From Streptomyces antibioticus (GTDB taxonomy: Bacteria > Actinomycetota > Actinomycetes > Streptomycetales > Streptomycetaceae): a stretch of DNA of 64,000 nt. A program made the position numbers and the translations under genes. Below, one piece after another: positions 7,683-16,250 of the stretch (position 1 is its first letter; the number at the start of each line of letters is the position of its first letter). The notes beneath the pieces are model-generated. The model was given only the letters and a program-made list of their open reading frames with translations. It was not told where the DNA came from and did no database searches. The stretch covers positions 429,816-493,815 of the forward strand of contig NZ_KQ948430.1 of the NCBI RefSeq assembly GCF_001514065.1. The letters run 5' to 3'.

Positions 7683-9370
7683 AGTCCCGTCGCCTGTTCG
7701 CCTCCGGTGCGGCCGTCCTGACGGCCGTGTGCGCGCTCGTGCTCGCCCCCTCCAGCAGTGCGAGCGCGCACCCCCTCGGCAACTTCACCGTCAACCGCTA
7801 CGACGGACTCGTCGCCGCCCCCGGTCAGCTCCGCGTCGACCATGTCGAGGACCTCGCCGAGATCCCGGCCACCCAGGCCAAGCCGGACATCGAGAAGCAG
7901 GGCATGACCGGGTGGGCCCGGCAGCGCTGCGAGACGGCCGCGCAGGGCAGCGAGGTCACGGTCGACGGCGCCGCGGCGAGCCTGAGCGTCAGGAGCAGCA
8001 AGGCGACGGTCCGGCCCGGTCAGGCCGGGCTCGACACCCTCCGCGTGGAGTGCGAGCTGACAGCGCCGCTCCCCGAGGACGCGACCGTGGCGCTGACCTT
8101 CCACAGCGCGGGGACGGACTCCGGGCCCGGCTGGCGGGAGATCACCGCGCGCGGCGACCGGATGACGCTCACCGCGTCGGACGTACCGAAGACCTCGGTC
8201 TCCCACGAACTGACCAGCTACCCGGGGAAGTTGCTCTCCTCCCCCGCCGACACCACCACCGCCTCCGTGCACGTCCGCCCCGGCGGCCCCGCCCTGGCCG
8301 AGGATCGTGAGGACGCCCCGGCCGCCTCCGTCCTCCCGCGCGGCGCCGACCGCTGGACGCGGGCGCTGGACTCCCTGGTCGCCCGCCACGACCTCACCGT
8401 CGGCTTCGCCGCGCTCGCCCTGCTCATCGCCGTCGCCCTCGGCGCGCTCCACGCGCTCGCACCGGGCCACGGCAAGACCCTCATGGCCGCGGTGGCCACC
8501 GCCCGCGGCGGCAAGGCCCGCCTCAAGGACGTCATGCCGCTGGCCGCGTCGGTCACGGTCACCCACACCCTCGGCGTGGTCGCCCTGGGCCTCCTCGTCA
8601 CGGCGGGCTCGGGAGCGGCGCCCTCGGTGATCACCTGGCTGGGCGTCGCGAGCGGGGTGCTGGTGACGGGGGCGGGGCTGACCCTCGTACGACGGGCCTG
8701 GCAGCAACGCAGGCACGACCACGGACATGGTCACGACCACGAGCACGGGCATGACCACGACCACGGGCACAGGCATACGCACGACGAGCACGGTCACGAC
8801 CACGGCCCCGGTGACGGGCACGGACATCCGCACGAGCCCGCCGAGGCCCCCGCGCGCGAACTGGCCCTGGTCGCCGCGCACACCCACACCGCCGCGGAGC
8901 CGCAAGCCCACGAGCACCCGCACCCGCACCCCCACCCGCACACTCACGACCACCCCCACTCGCACTCCCACTCCCGCACCATCGAGCACACCCACGGCGG
9001 CTTCACCCACACGCACTCCATCGCCCCCACCCTCCGCGGCACGATCCTCCTCGGCTTCGCCGGTGGGCTCGTGCCCAGTCCCTCCGCGGTCGTCGTGCTC
9101 GTCGGCGCGATGGCGCTGGGGCAGGCCTGGTTCGGGTTCCTGCTCGTCGTCGCGTACGGCGTCGGGCTCGCCCTCACGCTCAGCGCGGCGGGGTTCGCCG
9201 TCGTCAGGCTGGGTACCGGGATGAATCGGCTGCTGGACCGGCGTCCGCGCTGGACCACGCATCCGTTCACGGCATTCGCGCGCCGGCACGCGCCCCTGTG
9301 GTCGGCGTTCCTCGTGGTGGCGCTCGGGGCTGGATTGGTGCTCAAGGGGGCGGCATCCGCACTCGGCTGA
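7679..9370 (+). CDS. NicO/HoxN-type nickel-cobalt permease-like membrane protein with His-rich loop
   Basis: A 563-residue protein with a signal peptide, then an extracytoplasmic domain that begins HPLGNFTVNRY, then about six to eight membrane segments. The permease-like signature LHALAPGHGKTLMAA (about residues 258-272) and the later GGLVPSPSAVVVL resemble RcnA/UreH/NicO proteins. Residues about 340-443 form a large loop very rich in His, Asp and Glu, suited to binding Ni, Co or Zn. The GTG start overlaps the TPR stop. I infer metal transport or sensing; direction is unknown. Confidence 0.85.
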   Translation: MKSRRLFASGAAVLTAVCALVLAPSSSASAHPLGNFTVNRYDGLVAAPGQLRVDHVEDLAEIPATQAKPDIEKQGMTGWARQRCETAAQGSEVTVDGAAASLSVRSSKATVRPGQAGLDTLRVECELTAPLPEDATVALTFHSAGTDSGPGWREITARGDRMTLTASDVPKTSVSHELTSYPGKLLSSPADTTTASVHVRPGGPALAEDREDAPAASVLPRGADRWTRALDSLVARHDLTVGFAALALLIAVALGALHALAPGHGKTLMAAVATARGGKARLKDVMPLAASVTVTHTLGVVALGLLVTAGSGAAPSVITWLGVASGVLVTGAGLTLVRRAWQQRRHDHGHGHDHEHGHDHDHGHRHTHDEHGHDHGPGDGHGHPHEPAEAPARELALVAAHTHTAAEPQAHEHPHPHPHPHTHDHPHSHSHSRTIEHTHGGFTHTHSIAPTLRGTILLGFAGGLVPSPSAVVVLVGAMALGQAWFGFLLVVAYGVGLALTLSAAGFAVVRLGTGMNRLLDRRPRWTTHPFTAFARRHAPLWSAFLVVALGAGLVLKGAASALG

Positions 9371-9464
9371 GCTACTTTTGGGGAGAAATCACGCGAAGTC
9401 ATGCGGAGACAAGCGGGGTCGCGCAGTCGCGGACGCTGCGAACGTTGCGAATAGGGGGACGCCC

Positions 9465-11051
9465 GTGTCCGAAGAACCGGGCCGTGAACGTCTGATCGCC
9501 GGCCGGTACCGCCTCCTGTCCCCGCTCGGCGAGGGCGGTATGGGAACCGTGTGGCGCGCCCGTGACGAGGTGCTGCACCGCGAGGTCGCCGTCAAGGAGG
9601 TGCGGGCACCGGCCGGGCTGGCGACCTCCGAGGTGGAGCGGATGTACGCCCGGCTGGAGCGCGAGGCGTGGGCCGCGGCCCGGGTCGCCAACCGGAACGT
9701 GGTGACGGTGTACGACGTGGCCACCGAGGACGGCCGCCCCTGGATCGTCATGGAGCTGGTCAGGGGCGTCTCGCTCGCCGACGTGCTGGACGCCGAGGGC
9801 CCGCTGTCGCCGCAGCGCGCGGCGCACATCGGCGCCGAGATCCTCTCCGCGCTGCGGGCGGCGCACGAGGCGGGGGTGCTGCACCGGGACGTGAAGCCGG
9901 CCAATGTGCTGATGTCGAACGACGGGCGGGTGGTGCTCACCGACTTCGGCATCGCCATGGTCGAGGGCAGTTCGGCGCTGACGATGACCGGCGAGGTGAT
10001 CGGCTCGCCCGAATTCCTGGCCCCGGAGCGGGCGTTGGGGCGTACGCCGGGTCCGGAGTCGGACCTGTGGTCGCTGGGCGTGCTGCTGTACGCGGCGGTC
10101 GAGGGCAACTCCCCGTTCCGGCAGAACACCCCGCTGAGCACCCTGCGCGCGATCGTCGACGAGGAGTTGCCGACCCCGCACCGGGCCGGTCCCCTCGCCC
10201 CCGTCATCGAAGGGCTGCTGCGCAAGGACCCGGCCGAGCGGCTGCCCGCCGACCGCGCCGAGCAGGATCTGCGGATCATCGCGGCGGGAGGCACGCTGCG
10301 CACGGACGCCGTCGCGCCCGGCCCCGTTCCGTATACACCGACGTTCGCCGGGTACCGCGAGGAGCCGCCGACGGCACCGCTGCCGCCCACGGCACCCACG
10401 CGGCCCGCGCCGACGACGGCGCCCGAGCCTCCCGACCGCAACCGCCGTGCCGCGGTCGTCCTGATCGCCGGCGTCGCCGCGCTGGCGCTGGCGGTCGCGG
10501 GACTGACGTACGCCCTGCTCAACCGCGACGACGGCGGTGACGGTCGCGACACCGGCAGCAGCACCAGCCGGAGCGCGACCACGCCGGGCAAGACCGAGCA
10601 GAACACCGAGGCGCCGCCGCCCTCCTCGTCCGAGCCTGACACCCCCACCACGAGCGCGCCCGCGCCGCAGACCGTGCAGGTCGTGCTGTCCGGCGCGCAC
10701 ACGGAGTACACCGGGAACTGTCCGCCGGCGCAGTCCGAGGCACCCACCTTCACGGCGACGATCACGGTGGGCCGGCTGCCGGCGCAGGTGACGTACCGCT
10801 GGAAGTCCAAGGACGGCAAGGTCATGGACCAGGGCTGGAAGACGCTGGTGTTCTCCGAGGGGGGCGGCAAGTCCAAGCAGGACACGGCGTTCGTGACGAC
10901 GTACGACGACAGCGGGACGTATCAGAACGAGATCAGTGTCGAGGTGCGCGATCCGCAGCACCGGACGTCGAACTCCGTTGCCTTCTCGGTGACTTGTGAG
11001 ACGGAGACCCCGACGGGCGGGGCCTCCCCCTCTCCCACTGCCACCGAGTGA
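9465..11051 (+). CDS. transmembrane serine/threonine protein kinase (PknB-like)
   Basis: A 528-residue eukaryotic-type kinase. The glycine loop GEGGMG is at 22-27, catalytic Lys K44, HRD at 140-142 (HRDVKPAN), DFG at 160-162, and the APE-like segment reads FLAPERALG. A Pro/Thr-rich juxtamembrane stretch precedes one transmembrane helix at about 330-352, then a Ser/Thr/Pro linker and a beta-rich extracellular domain containing two Cys, not PASTA repeats. The GTG at 9465 has GGGGGA upstream; the longer upstream reading lacks a ribosome site. Substrates are unknown. Confidence 0.92.
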   Translation: MSEEPGRERLIAGRYRLLSPLGEGGMGTVWRARDEVLHREVAVKEVRAPAGLATSEVERMYARLEREAWAAARVANRNVVTVYDVATEDGRPWIVMELVRGVSLADVLDAEGPLSPQRAAHIGAEILSALRAAHEAGVLHRDVKPANVLMSNDGRVVLTDFGIAMVEGSSALTMTGEVIGSPEFLAPERALGRTPGPESDLWSLGVLLYAAVEGNSPFRQNTPLSTLRAIVDEELPTPHRAGPLAPVIEGLLRKDPAERLPADRAEQDLRIIAAGGTLRTDAVAPGPVPYTPTFAGYREEPPTAPLPPTAPTRPAPTTAPEPPDRNRRAAVVLIAGVAALALAVAGLTYALLNRDDGGDGRDTGSSTSRSATTPGKTEQNTEAPPPSSSEPDTPTTSAPAPQTVQVVLSGAHTEYTGNCPPAQSEAPTFTATITVGRLPAQVTYRWKSKDGKVMDQGWKTLVFSEGGGKSKQDTAFVTTYDDSGTYQNEISVEVRDPQHRTSNSVAFSVTCETETPTGGASPSPTATE

Positions 11052-11055
11052 GGAC

Positions 11056-11850
11056 TCAGGCCGCGCTGTTCATGACGGGCAGATAGCCGCCGGACTGGCC
11101 GGACGCGGTCGGGTGGTAGGACTCGCCGATGTTGAGCCAGTTCAGGCTGTGCAGCCAGGAACTGCCGGAGCAGATCTCGTGGTTGGTGAAGGTGCCGCGG
11201 ACGTCGCCCCAGGTGAAGCCGTGGTCCGCGGCGCGCTTGGCGACGGCGGCGTCGAGGTAGTCGGCGGCGCCGTTGATCGCCGAGCGCTTGGTCTCGGACA
11301 GGCCCACGCAGGTGGTGCCGAGCTTGTAGAAGCGCGGGTAGCCGAGGACGACCACACGCGCGTTGGGGGCCTTGCTGCGGATCGCCGAGTAGACGGTGTC
11401 GAGCTGTCCGGGCAGCGTCGAGTCGACGTACGCCTTGGCGGTGTTGATGCGGGACAGGCAGGAGCTGTCGGACTGGAGGACGCAGGTCGTCATGACGTCG
11501 GAGAAGCCGGCGTCGTTGCCGCCGATGCTGATGGTGACGAGCGCGGTGCCGGTGCTGAGGGTGCCGAGCTGGTTCGCCAGAACATCACCCGTTCGAGCGC
11601 CCGAGCAGGCCTTGAAGCTGAACGACGAGGGTGAATGGGCGGCGGCCCAGAGGTAGGGGTAGGCCTTCGTGCTCTGTTTGCAGTCGCCGCTCGAGGAGAT
11701 GTAGCTGCCGGCGCCGACCCCGGACGAGTAGGAGTCGCCGAGGGCCACATAGGGGCCGGTCGCCGCCTGGGCCGAGGTCGCCCCGGTGAGGGCGGCGCCG
11801 GCGGCGAGGAGGAGCGTGGTGACGTAAGCGGCAAATCGGGAACGTCTCAT
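11056..11850 (-). CDS. secreted SGNH/GDSL lipase-esterase
   Basis: An extracellular serine hydrolase of the SGNH fold. Of 264 residues, 1-30 are a signal peptide (AQA-A), then block I GDSYSSG with the nucleophile S40, block III SIGGNDAG with the oxyanion-hole Asn, and a C-terminal SYHP holding the catalytic His. Several Cys pairs imply disulfides typical of Streptomyces SGNH lipases such as the S. coelicolor SCO1725 type (recalled). ATG 11850 has GGGAGG well spaced. It converges on the kinase gene with only 4 bp between stops. Confidence 0.93.
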   Translation of the reverse strand: MRRSRFAAYVTTLLLAAGAALTGATSAQAATGPYVALGDSYSSGVGAGSYISSSGDCKQSTKAYPYLWAAAHSPSSFSFKACSGARTGDVLANQLGTLSTGTALVTISIGGNDAGFSDVMTTCVLQSDSSCLSRINTAKAYVDSTLPGQLDTVYSAIRSKAPNARVVVLGYPRFYKLGTTCVGLSETKRSAINGAADYLDAAVAKRAADHGFTWGDVRGTFTNHEICSGSSWLHSLNWLNIGESYHPTASGQSGGYLPVMNSAA

Positions 11851-12166
11851 GGAACCTCCCTTTAGCAGGATCTCTGCCATAACCGTCGTAGCAACTACGC
11901 GTGTTGACGGGAAGTGTCCATGCCAAGACTTTTCAGGGCTTACACACCGCAACCCGTCGTGTTCGTACGGCGTTTGATTACGTGGGCATGACAGGTTTGT
12001 TGACGCGCACTCAACTCCCTTGAGCCACGCCCGTAGATGACCCACTCTTTACTCAGCCCGAGACGGGAACGCGACGTTCCGGGTCGTGTGCGCGATCACG
12101 CGCGCACCCCCCACAGACGCCCGCCCGACCCCGGCGCGCGTCGCCTATGAGGAGGACTCCCTCGTA
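11851..12166. promoter_or_regulatory. divergent promoter region, SGNH lipase / subtilisin
   Basis: A 316-bp non-coding region between two secreted-enzyme genes. GGAAC-GCGAC-GTTCC (about 12066-12080) is a perfect inverted repeat on the protease side. The side near the lipase is locally AT-richer. AGGAGGA precedes the protease ATG. No further gene is seen. Confidence 0.45.
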
Positions 12167-13378
12167 ATGGCACAACTGCGTAGCAAGAAACTCCGGTTCG
12201 CCGCGATAACCGGCCTGGCGACCGCCGCCCTCGTCGGGGGGCTCACCACCCTTCCCGCACAGGCCGCCCCGGCCGAGGGCAAGGTCCTTGCCGCCGACTC
12301 CCCCACCGCGGTCAAGGACAGCTACATCGTCACGCTCAAGACCGGGTCCGCCGGCCTGAAGGCCACCTCGGCCGCGGGCAAGAGCCTGGTCAAGGAGTAC
12401 GGCGGCACGGTCAGGAAGACGTTCGGCACCGTGCTGAACGGCTACTCGGCCACCCTCTCCGCGACCGAGGCCAGGAGACTCGCGGCCGACCCGGCCGTGG
12501 CCCACGTCGAGCAGAACCAGGTCGTGAAGCTGACCGACACCACGCAGTCCAGCGCCCCCTGGGGCCTCGACCGCATCGACCAGGCCGCGCTTCCGCTTTC
12601 CGGCACGTACACCTACCCGGACAGCGCGGGCAGCGGCGTGACGGTCTACGTCATCGACACCGGCGTGCGCATCACCCACAGCCAGATCAGCGGCCGTGCC
12701 TCGTACGGCTACGACGCGGTCGACGGCGACACCACCGCCTCCGACGGCAACGGCCACGGCACCCATGTGGCCACCACGATCGCGGGTACCACCTACGGCG
12801 TCGCCAAGAAGGCGAAGATCGTGGCGGTGCGGGTGCTCGACGACAGCGGCTCGGGCACCACGGCCGGTGTGATCGCGGGCATCAACTGGGTGACCAACAA
12901 CCACACCACCCCGGCCGTCGCCAACATGTCGCTCGGCGGCGGAGCCTCCACCTCGCTGGACACGGCGGTCGCCAACTCCATCTCCAGCGGAGTGACCTAC
13001 GCGGTCGCGGCGGGCAACAGCTCCGCCAACGCCTCCTCGTACTCCCCGGCCCGCGTGGCCAGCGCGATCACGGTCGGCGCCACGACCAGCACGGACGCCA
13101 AGGCCAGCTACTCGAACTACGGCTCCACGCTGGACATCTTCGCCCCCGGCTCCTCCATCACGGCGGGCTGGAACACCAGCGACACCGCGACCAACACCAT
13201 CTCCGGCACGTCGATGGCCACCCCGCACGTCGCGGGCGCCGCGGCGGTCTACCTGGCGAGCCACACCTCGGCCAGCCCGGCCACGGTCGCCTCGGCCCTG
13301 GTGAACGGCGCCACCTCCGGAGTGGTCACCAGCGCGGGCAGCGGCTCGCCCAACAAGCTCCTCAAGCTCGTCCCGTAG
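12167..13378 (+). CDS. secreted subtilisin-like serine protease (S8, with I9 propeptide)
   Basis: Extracellular endopeptidase of 403 residues: signal peptide to about 31, inhibitor-I9 propeptide about 45-120 (SYIVTLK at its start, HVEQNQ at its end), then the catalytic domain with D164 (VIDTGV), H197 (GHGTH) and S349 (GTSMATPH), proteinase K-like. There is no C-terminal domain. ATG 12167 follows AGGAGGA; upstream in-frame starts lack a site. A strong hairpin terminates it. Confidence 0.95.
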   Translation: MAQLRSKKLRFAAITGLATAALVGGLTTLPAQAAPAEGKVLAADSPTAVKDSYIVTLKTGSAGLKATSAAGKSLVKEYGGTVRKTFGTVLNGYSATLSATEARRLAADPAVAHVEQNQVVKLTDTTQSSAPWGLDRIDQAALPLSGTYTYPDSAGSGVTVYVIDTGVRITHSQISGRASYGYDAVDGDTTASDGNGHGTHVATTIAGTTYGVAKKAKIVAVRVLDDSGSGTTAGVIAGINWVTNNHTTPAVANMSLGGGASTSLDTAVANSISSGVTYAVAAGNSSANASSYSPARVASAITVGATTSTDAKASYSNYGSTLDIFAPGSSITAGWNTSDTATNTISGTSMATPHVAGAAAVYLASHTSASPATVASALVNGATSGVVTSAGSGSPNKLLKLVP

Positions 13379-13395
13379 CGCGCACCTGAACTACC

Positions 13396-13428
13396 GTTCC
13401 CCGGAGGCGACTTGAGCCTCCGGGGAAC
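13396..13428 (+). terminator. strong hairpin after the subtilisin gene
   Basis: Perfect 13-bp arms (13396-13408 and 13416-13428, GTTCCCCGGAGGC and its complement) with a 7-nt loop, 17 bp after the stop. Confidence 0.8.
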
Positions 13429-13544
13429 ACTTGTCCCCTGGTCCGCACCATCCCCCGCACAGGACCCTCAGACCCTTGACGGCCGCTACGCGCCTGGGTC
13501 ACATTGAAGCCCGGCATCCGGCGCTTCGGGGGGCAAAGTCGCCA

Positions 13545-13952
13545 ATGCAGACCATACGTACCAGGACAGCTTCAAAGGACCGAGGCGCGGAGAGAGACCT
13601 CTCGCCGCTGCTCGCGGGCGCCGCGACGGCCGTCGGCGGGTTCGGCGCGCTCCTCGCGCAGACCGGCTCGGACTCGCCGCTGCGCGGCCCGTTCACCCTG
13701 TTCTTCCTGCTGGCGGCGCCCGCCGTCGCCCTCGCCGCCGCGCTGCGCGGCCTCGAACCGTTCGCCCGGGTGCTCACCGCCCTGGCCGGCTCGGTCGTCG
13801 TGAACATGCTGGTGGCCCAGGGCATGCTGGCCACCCATCGGTGGTCCTACCGCGGCGGCGTCGTGGCGGTGACCATGATCAGCGCGCTGCTCCTGCTGCT
13901 GCTGTGGGTACGGCGGCGAAGCGGCCGTACCACGACGGGACGGACCCCCTGA
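13545..13952 (+). CDS. small polytopic membrane protein
   Basis: A 135-residue protein with about four hydrophobic helices (for example LLAGAATAVGGFGALLA and ISALLLLLLWV) and a basic tail. No family is recognised. The ATG at 13545 follows a G-rich run; the alternative start at 13431 lies in non-coding-like sequence. It ends one base before the next gene, so it is probably the first gene of the polysaccharide cluster and may help anchor or regulate it (inference). Confidence 0.65.
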   Translation: MQTIRTRTASKDRGAERDLSPLLAGAATAVGGFGALLAQTGSDSPLRGPFTLFFLLAAPAVALAAALRGLEPFARVLTALAGSVVVNMLVAQGMLATHRWSYRGGVVAVTMISALLLLLLWVRRRSGRTTTGRTP

Positions 13953-13953
13953 C

Positions 13954-15051
13954 GTGGACATCAGTGTGTACCGCCCCGGCGAGCTGAGCGCGGCCGACCG
14001 GGCGGCGTGGACGTCTTTGCAGTCCAAGGCACATCTGCAGGGCTCGCCCGAGCTGGCGAACCCGTTCCTGTCTCCCGAGTTCGCGCTCGCCGTCGGCCGG
14101 TGCCGGCGGGGCGTGCGGATCGCGGTCGTACGGGAGGACGGCGAGCCCGCCGCTTTCTTCCCCTTCCAGCGGACCGCGGCCGGCGTCGGCCGGGCCGTCG
14201 GCCTCGGCGTCTCGGACGCGCAGGGGCTCGTCCACCGGCCCGGTTTCGTGTGGGACGCACGGGAGCTGCTGCGCGCCTGCGGGCTCGCCGTCTGGGAGTT
14301 CGACCACCTGGTGCAGGGCCAGGAGCCGTTCGCCGCGGAGGCCCGGGGCAGCTTCGCGTCCCCGGTCATGGACGTCGACCAGGGCTACGACGCCTATCTG
14401 CGCCATCTGCGGTCCCAGGCACCGAAGTTCACCCGGACCACGCTCGCCAAGGAACGCCGGCTCGGCCGGGACGCCGGCGGGCTGCGGTACGTCCACGACG
14501 AGCGCGACCCGGCGATGCTGCGCACCCTGATGGGCTGGAAGTCCGCGCAGTACCGCAGGACCGGGCGCAGCGACCGGTTCGCCCACGACTGGATCAGCCA
14601 TCTCGTGCAGCAGCTGTTCCACACCCGCTCCGAGCCGTTCGCAGGCATCCTGTCGGTGCTCTACGCGGACGACCGGCCGATCGCGGCGCACTTCGGGCTG
14701 CGCACCGAGCGGGTGCTCGCGTGCTGGTTCCCGGCGTACGACCCGGAGTACGCGAAGTACTCGCCGGGGCTCGTGCTGCATCTGCGGATGGCCGAGGCGG
14801 CCGCCGCCGACGGGATCGCGTACCTCGATCTCGGCCGGGGGCAGAAGGAGTACAAGGACTCCCTCAAGACCCGGGAGATCACCGTGTCGGAGGGGTGGGT
14901 GACCCGGCGTCACCCGGTCGCGATCGGGCACCGGGCGCGCCGCGCCCCCGTCCGGGCGCTGCGCAACACCGTCCAGTCGCGGCCGGAGCTGTTCGCGCCG
15001 GCGGACCGGATGCTGAAGAAAATCGGCAGGCTCCGTTCGCACAACCAATAA
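13954..15051 (+). CDS. GNAT/BioF2-like acyltransferase (CelD/FemX-like)
   Basis: A 365-residue cytoplasmic protein of the tandem-GNAT BioF2-like group, which transfers acyl or aminoacyl groups in cell-envelope and polysaccharide pathways. Visible family blocks are SQAPKFTRTTLAKERRL, LMGWKSAQYRRTGRSD, LSVLYADDRPIAAHFGLRT and the C-terminal YLDLGRGQKEYKDSLKTR. A GTG start sits one base after the preceding stop, so translation is probably coupled. Position next to glycosyltransferases and a deacetylase suggests it modifies the cluster's polymer. Confidence 0.85.
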   Translation: MDISVYRPGELSAADRAAWTSLQSKAHLQGSPELANPFLSPEFALAVGRCRRGVRIAVVREDGEPAAFFPFQRTAAGVGRAVGLGVSDAQGLVHRPGFVWDARELLRACGLAVWEFDHLVQGQEPFAAEARGSFASPVMDVDQGYDAYLRHLRSQAPKFTRTTLAKERRLGRDAGGLRYVHDERDPAMLRTLMGWKSAQYRRTGRSDRFAHDWISHLVQQLFHTRSEPFAGILSVLYADDRPIAAHFGLRTERVLACWFPAYDPEYAKYSPGLVLHLRMAEAAAADGIAYLDLGRGQKEYKDSLKTREITVSEGWVTRRHPVAIGHRARRAPVRALRNTVQSRPELFAPADRMLKKIGRLRSHNQ

Positions 15052-15428
15052 GGCTCCGTAACGGTCAAACCAACAAAAACGTGAGGCCTGGTTCCAGGTC
15101 TTGCCATAGGGGTTCAATCGTCAATACCGTCGTACATCTCACCCGCATCGGTCCGTCGTCCGCGGTACTAGGGGAGGGCTCAAGGACCGCGACAGGCCGG
15201 CGCGGGGCGCGGTAGGGGGGTGCCGTACTCGGTGACCGCACTGGTGACCGAGTCGTGCCGCGCGACCGTCGACCGGCTTTGCCGTCGGCCGGCTTTGCCA
15301 GCTCACCCCGGCGTGCTCGGAGATCACTTTCGGCATGCCGCAGGTGAAAACAACCCCCCTTTCGAACCGGACAGCAGCCGGGCCGCCCAGGGGCGGGCGG
15401 TCCAGCCGGACGAGAGGGAACCAGACTC
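15052..15428. other. intergenic leader before the glycosyltransferase operon
   Basis: 377 bp with no credible gene. It has a CCTGG-TT-CCAGG palindrome near 15087-15098 and two 11-bp direct copies of CCGGCTTTGCC at 15273-15283 and 15289-15299. The last 40 bp are purine-rich, ending GAGAGGGAACCAGACTC before the ATG. It probably holds the promoter of the glycosyltransferase operon. I recognise no riboswitch class. Confidence 0.4.
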
Positions 15429-16250
15429 ATGAGCTCAGTTCTGCGCCCTGCGTCAACGGGCCAGGATGTGTCCACCGCCGGCAAGTACCGGCCCGTCTCC
15501 ACTCACCTGGCCATCGCGCCGCCGGTGAGCGTCGTGATCCCCGCCATGAACGAGGCGGAGAACCTTCCGTACGTCTTCAAGACGCTGCCCGACTGGATCC
15601 ACGAAGTGGTCCTGGTCGACGGCAACTCCACGGACGACACCGTCGAGGTGGCCCGTGAGCTGTGGCCGGAGGTCAAGGTCGTCCGGCAGTCCGGCAAGGG
15701 CAAGGGCGACGCGCTGATCACCGGGTTCGAGGCGTGCACCGGCGACATCATCGTGATGGTCGACGCGGACGGCTCGGCCGACGGGAACGAGATCCTCAGC
15801 TATGTCTCCGCGCTGGTCTCGGGCGCGGACTTCGCCAAGGGCTCCCGCTTCGCCAACGGCGGCGGCACCGACGACATGACCTTCATCCGCAAGCTCGGCA
15901 ACTGGGCTCTGTGCACGATCGTCAACCGCAAGTTCGGCGCCCGCTACACCGATCTCTGCTACGGCTACAACGCGTTCTGGCGGCACTGCCTCGACAAGAT
16001 CGACCTCGACTGCACGGGCTTCGAGATCGAGACCCTGATCAACATCAGGGTGGTCAAGGCGGGCCTGAAGGTGCAGGAGATACCGAGCTACGAGTACCTC
16101 CGCATCCACGGCGCGAGCAATCTGCGCGCGGTCCGCGACGGGTTCCGGGTGCTCAAGGTGATCCTCGGCGAGCGTTCCAACCGGCGGGAGCTGCGCCGCC
16201 AGGCCCACCACTCCCCGCTGCTCGACTCGGTCCGGGGAGAGGTGTCTTGA
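15429..16250 (+). CDS. family 2 glycosyltransferase (dolichyl-phosphate-type)
   Basis: GT-A fold glycosyltransferase, 273 aa. VSVVIPAMNEAENLP opens the nucleotide-binding domain, LVDGNSTDDT follows, and the metal-binding DAD is D112-A-D114 (VMVDADGSADG). The later GTDDMTFIRKLGN and DLCYGYNAF are typical of polyprenyl-phosphate hexosyl transferases, but no membrane helices follow. The stop overlaps the TTG of the next glycosyltransferase. It likely starts or extends a lipid-linked sugar in the polysaccharide cluster. Confidence 0.92.
   Translation: MSSVLRPASTGQDVSTAGKYRPVSTHLAIAPPVSVVIPAMNEAENLPYVFKTLPDWIHEVVLVDGNSTDDTVEVARELWPEVKVVRQSGKGKGDALITGFEACTGDIIVMVDADGSADGNEILSYVSALVSGADFAKGSRFANGGGTDDMTFIRKLGNWALCTIVNRKFGARYTDLCYGYNAFWRHCLDKIDLDCTGFEIETLINIRVVKAGLKVQEIPSYEYLRIHGASNLRAVRDGFRVLKVILGERSNRRELRRQAHHSPLLDSVRGEVS

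Noticed and set aside
8700-9010. CRISPR-like or tandem repeat array
   Set aside because: The repetition is codon-level His/Asp low complexity in an intact membrane protein gene, with no spacers.
15052-15428. Riboswitch before the glycosyltransferases
   Set aside because: I see short palindromes and direct repeats but no consensus of a known riboswitch class.
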